This document shows positions 62,733-64,000 of a DNA stretch of 64,000 bases, one piece after another. Position numbers and translations under genes: made by a program. Positions within the stretch are counted from its first letter, which is position 1; the number at the start of each line of letters is the position of its first letter. This DNA comes from Ruegeria atlantica (GTDB lineage: Bacteria; Pseudomonadota; Alphaproteobacteria; Rhodobacterales; Rhodobacteraceae): assembly GCF_013032005.1 (NCBI RefSeq), contig NZ_WQBE01000004.1, positions 62,001 through 126,000 of the forward strand, given 5' to 3'. The notes beneath the pieces were generated by a model, which worked only from the letters and a program-made list of their open reading frames with translations, did not search any database and was not told the origin of the DNA.

Positions 62733-64000
62733 ATGACCAACACTACTGCTGACGCCATTGTCGTGGGCGCCGGACTGGCTGGGCTGGCCGCTGCGGCTGA
62801 GTTGGGGGATCGTGGCAAGAAGGTGATCGTGCTGGATCAGGAGCCTGAGCATTTTCTGGGCGGGCAAGCGCATTGGAGTTTAGGCGGTCTTTTCATGGTC
62901 GACACGCCAGAACAGCGCCGGATGGGCATCAAAGACAGTCAGGACCTTGCGCTGCGCGACTGGATGGGCAGCGCGCAGTTTGACCGCGAAGAAGACGCAT
63001 GGCCCCGCAAATGGGCCGAGGCCTATGTGGAATTCGCCGCAGGTGAAATGCGTCCGTGGCTGTATGAGATGGGCCTGCGCTGGTTCCCTATCGTTGGCTG
63101 GGCTGAACGCGGTGGGTCCTATGCGGATGGTCATGGAAATTCAGTGCCGCGGTTTCACATCACATGGGGCACCGGACCGGGCGTTCTGAAGAACTTTGTC
63201 CGCCGCGTGCGCGAACATGTCAGCGCCGGTCTGATCGAGTTGAAATTCCGCCATCAGGTCAGCCACATCATTATGCAGAACGGGTGCGCCAAAGGGGTCT
63301 CGGGCGAGGTTCTAGCCGATGACACGGCACCCCACGGTGCCAAAACCAACCGCGATGAAGTGGGTGAGTTCGAGGTCTATGCGCCCTCGGTCATCGTTTC
63401 CTCGGGCGGAATCGGCGGCAATTTTGAGATGGTGCGCAAAAGCTGGCCCCGCGATCGGCTGGGTGAGCCGCCCAAAGATATGGTGGCGGGCGTTCCGTTT
63501 CACGTGGATGGTCGTATGATTCCAATAAGCGAAAAGGCCGGCGGGCACGTCATCAACGGCGACCGGATGTGGCACTATACTGAGGGTGTGCGGAACTGGA
63601 ATCCGATCTGGCCCGCGCATGGCATCCGTATCCTGCCCGGCCCCAGCTCATTGTGGTTTGACGCGCGTGGCAATCGGTTGAAACCGCCCTTCATGCCGGG
63701 GTTCGACACGCTGGGCACGCTGAAGGAGATCCTTAAAACAGGATATGAATACAGCTGGTTTGTGCTGACCCAAAAGGTGATCAAAAAGGAATTCGCCCTG
63801 TCCGGGTCTGAGCAGAACCCAGACATGACTGATGGCGGCTGGCGCGAGGTGTTGTTTCAGCGCATCCTGACCGGCTCAAAAGCTACTGCGCCGGTCGAGG
63901 CCTTTAAGGAACATGGAGAGGACTTCATCGTCGCCAACACCCTGACCGAGCTTGTCAGCGGTATGAACCAGATGGGCGGTGGTCTGATCGACGAGACCCA
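62733..64000 (+). CDS. FAD-binding dehydrogenase, KstD-like, N-terminal part
   Basis: It runs off the window after 422 codons. The N-terminus holds DAIVVGAGLAGLAAAAELGDRGKKVIVLDQE (FAD site), then FLGGQAHWSLGGLFMVDTPEQRRMG, the mark of FAD-binding dehydrogenases near 3-ketosteroid-delta1-dehydrogenase and fumarate reductase flavoproteins. AAAGGACAAG precedes the ATG, 11 bp after the BASS gene, which suggests one transcript. Substrate unknown. Confidence 0.82.
   Translation, partial: MTNTTADAIVVGAGLAGLAAAAELGDRGKKVIVLDQEPEHFLGGQAHWSLGGLFMVDTPEQRRMGIKDSQDLALRDWMGSAQFDREEDAWPRKWAEAYVEFAAGEMRPWLYEMGLRWFPIVGWAERGGSYADGHGNSVPRFHITWGTGPGVLKNFVRRVREHVSAGLIELKFRHQVSHIIMQNGCAKGVSGEVLADDTAPHGAKTNRDEVGEFEVYAPSVIVSSGGIGGNFEMVRKSWPRDRLGEPPKDMVAGVPFHVDGRMIPISEKAGGHVINGDRMWHYTEGVRNWNPIWPAHGIRILPGPSSLWFDARGNRLKPPFMPGFDTLGTLKEILKTGYEYSWFVLTQKVIKKEFALSGSEQNPDMTDGGWREVLFQRILTGSKATAPVEAFKEHGEDFIVANTLTELVSGMNQMGGGLIDET

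Overview
The window looks like a chromosomal segment of a marine alphaproteobacterium of the Roseobacter group (Rhodobacterales). The evidence is the GC-rich coding style, a short (446-aa) ProRS of the alphaproteobacterial type, one LolC/E-type permease paired with LolD, an HdaA-like DnaA regulator, a PccR/ScfR-type regulator, a choline-O-sulfate operon and several small periplasmic families typical of this order (DUF2147, DUF302, DUF4174, DUF2478, YHS). No phage, insertion sequence, CRISPR array or rRNA operon is visible. Three tRNA genes are present: two identical tRNA-Gly(GCC) in tandem and one tRNA-Tyr(GTA).

Layout. 0-6 kb: the tail of a GGDEF protein, an FMN-dependent 2-hydroxy-acid dehydrogenase, pyruvate carboxylase with a clear terminator, a MAPEG protein and a 50-aa membrane peptide on the minus strand. 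6-15 kb: tRNA-Gly pair, an acetyltransferase, then a histidine cluster hisB-hisH-hisA-hisF-hisE interrupted by DUF2147, DUF302 and a large membrane protein with a spermidine-synthase-like domain. 15-25 kb: small periplasmic proteins, rlmB, tRNA-Tyr, a coupled PLP-enzyme/sugar-lactone-oxidase pair, NnrU, Tag glycosylase, a HELTH metallopeptidase-like lipoprotein, cytochrome c, and LolD plus LolC/E. 25-28 kb: a 377-bp AT-rich gap, a hypothetical gene and a GT2 glycosyltransferase between lolC/E and proS. 28-37.6 kb: an FAD enzyme plus 2OG-Fe(II) oxygenase pair, an AI-2E-type permease, hdaA, ppx, and a minus-strand run VOC-GNAT-DjlA-like-EEP nuclease-periplasmic protein.

37.6-50 kb carries propionate assimilation: methylmalonyl-CoA mutase, both propionyl-CoA carboxylase subunits and an ScfR/PccR-type regulator, with a DcaP-like porin and a Bcr/CflA MFS exporter among them. 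Together with pyruvate carboxylase at the start of the window, they would feed C3 units into the TCA cycle. 50-54 kb: betI-betC-betA (choline sulfate to betaine aldehyde) with a palindromic operator before betI and no betB. 54-64 kb: EamA and LysE exporters with divergent argP, an MFS protein, yebC, an SLC13 permease with TrkA-C-like domains, a glutamine amidotransferase, a BASS-family symporter and the start of a KstD-like flavoprotein that runs off the window.

The most unusual points are intergenic or small: two very short genes with strong ribosome binding sites and translational coupling or good context (5624-5776, 45066-45203), a 21-codon ORF with its own promoter-like sequence in the proS-lolC/E gap, two intergenic regions dense in stem-loops that may yield small RNAs (15178-15375 and 42818-43000), and a cluster of TTTGCAAA/TTGCCAAAG repeats between pccB and the divergent MFS gene. 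I found no convincing new multi-gene defence or mobile system.
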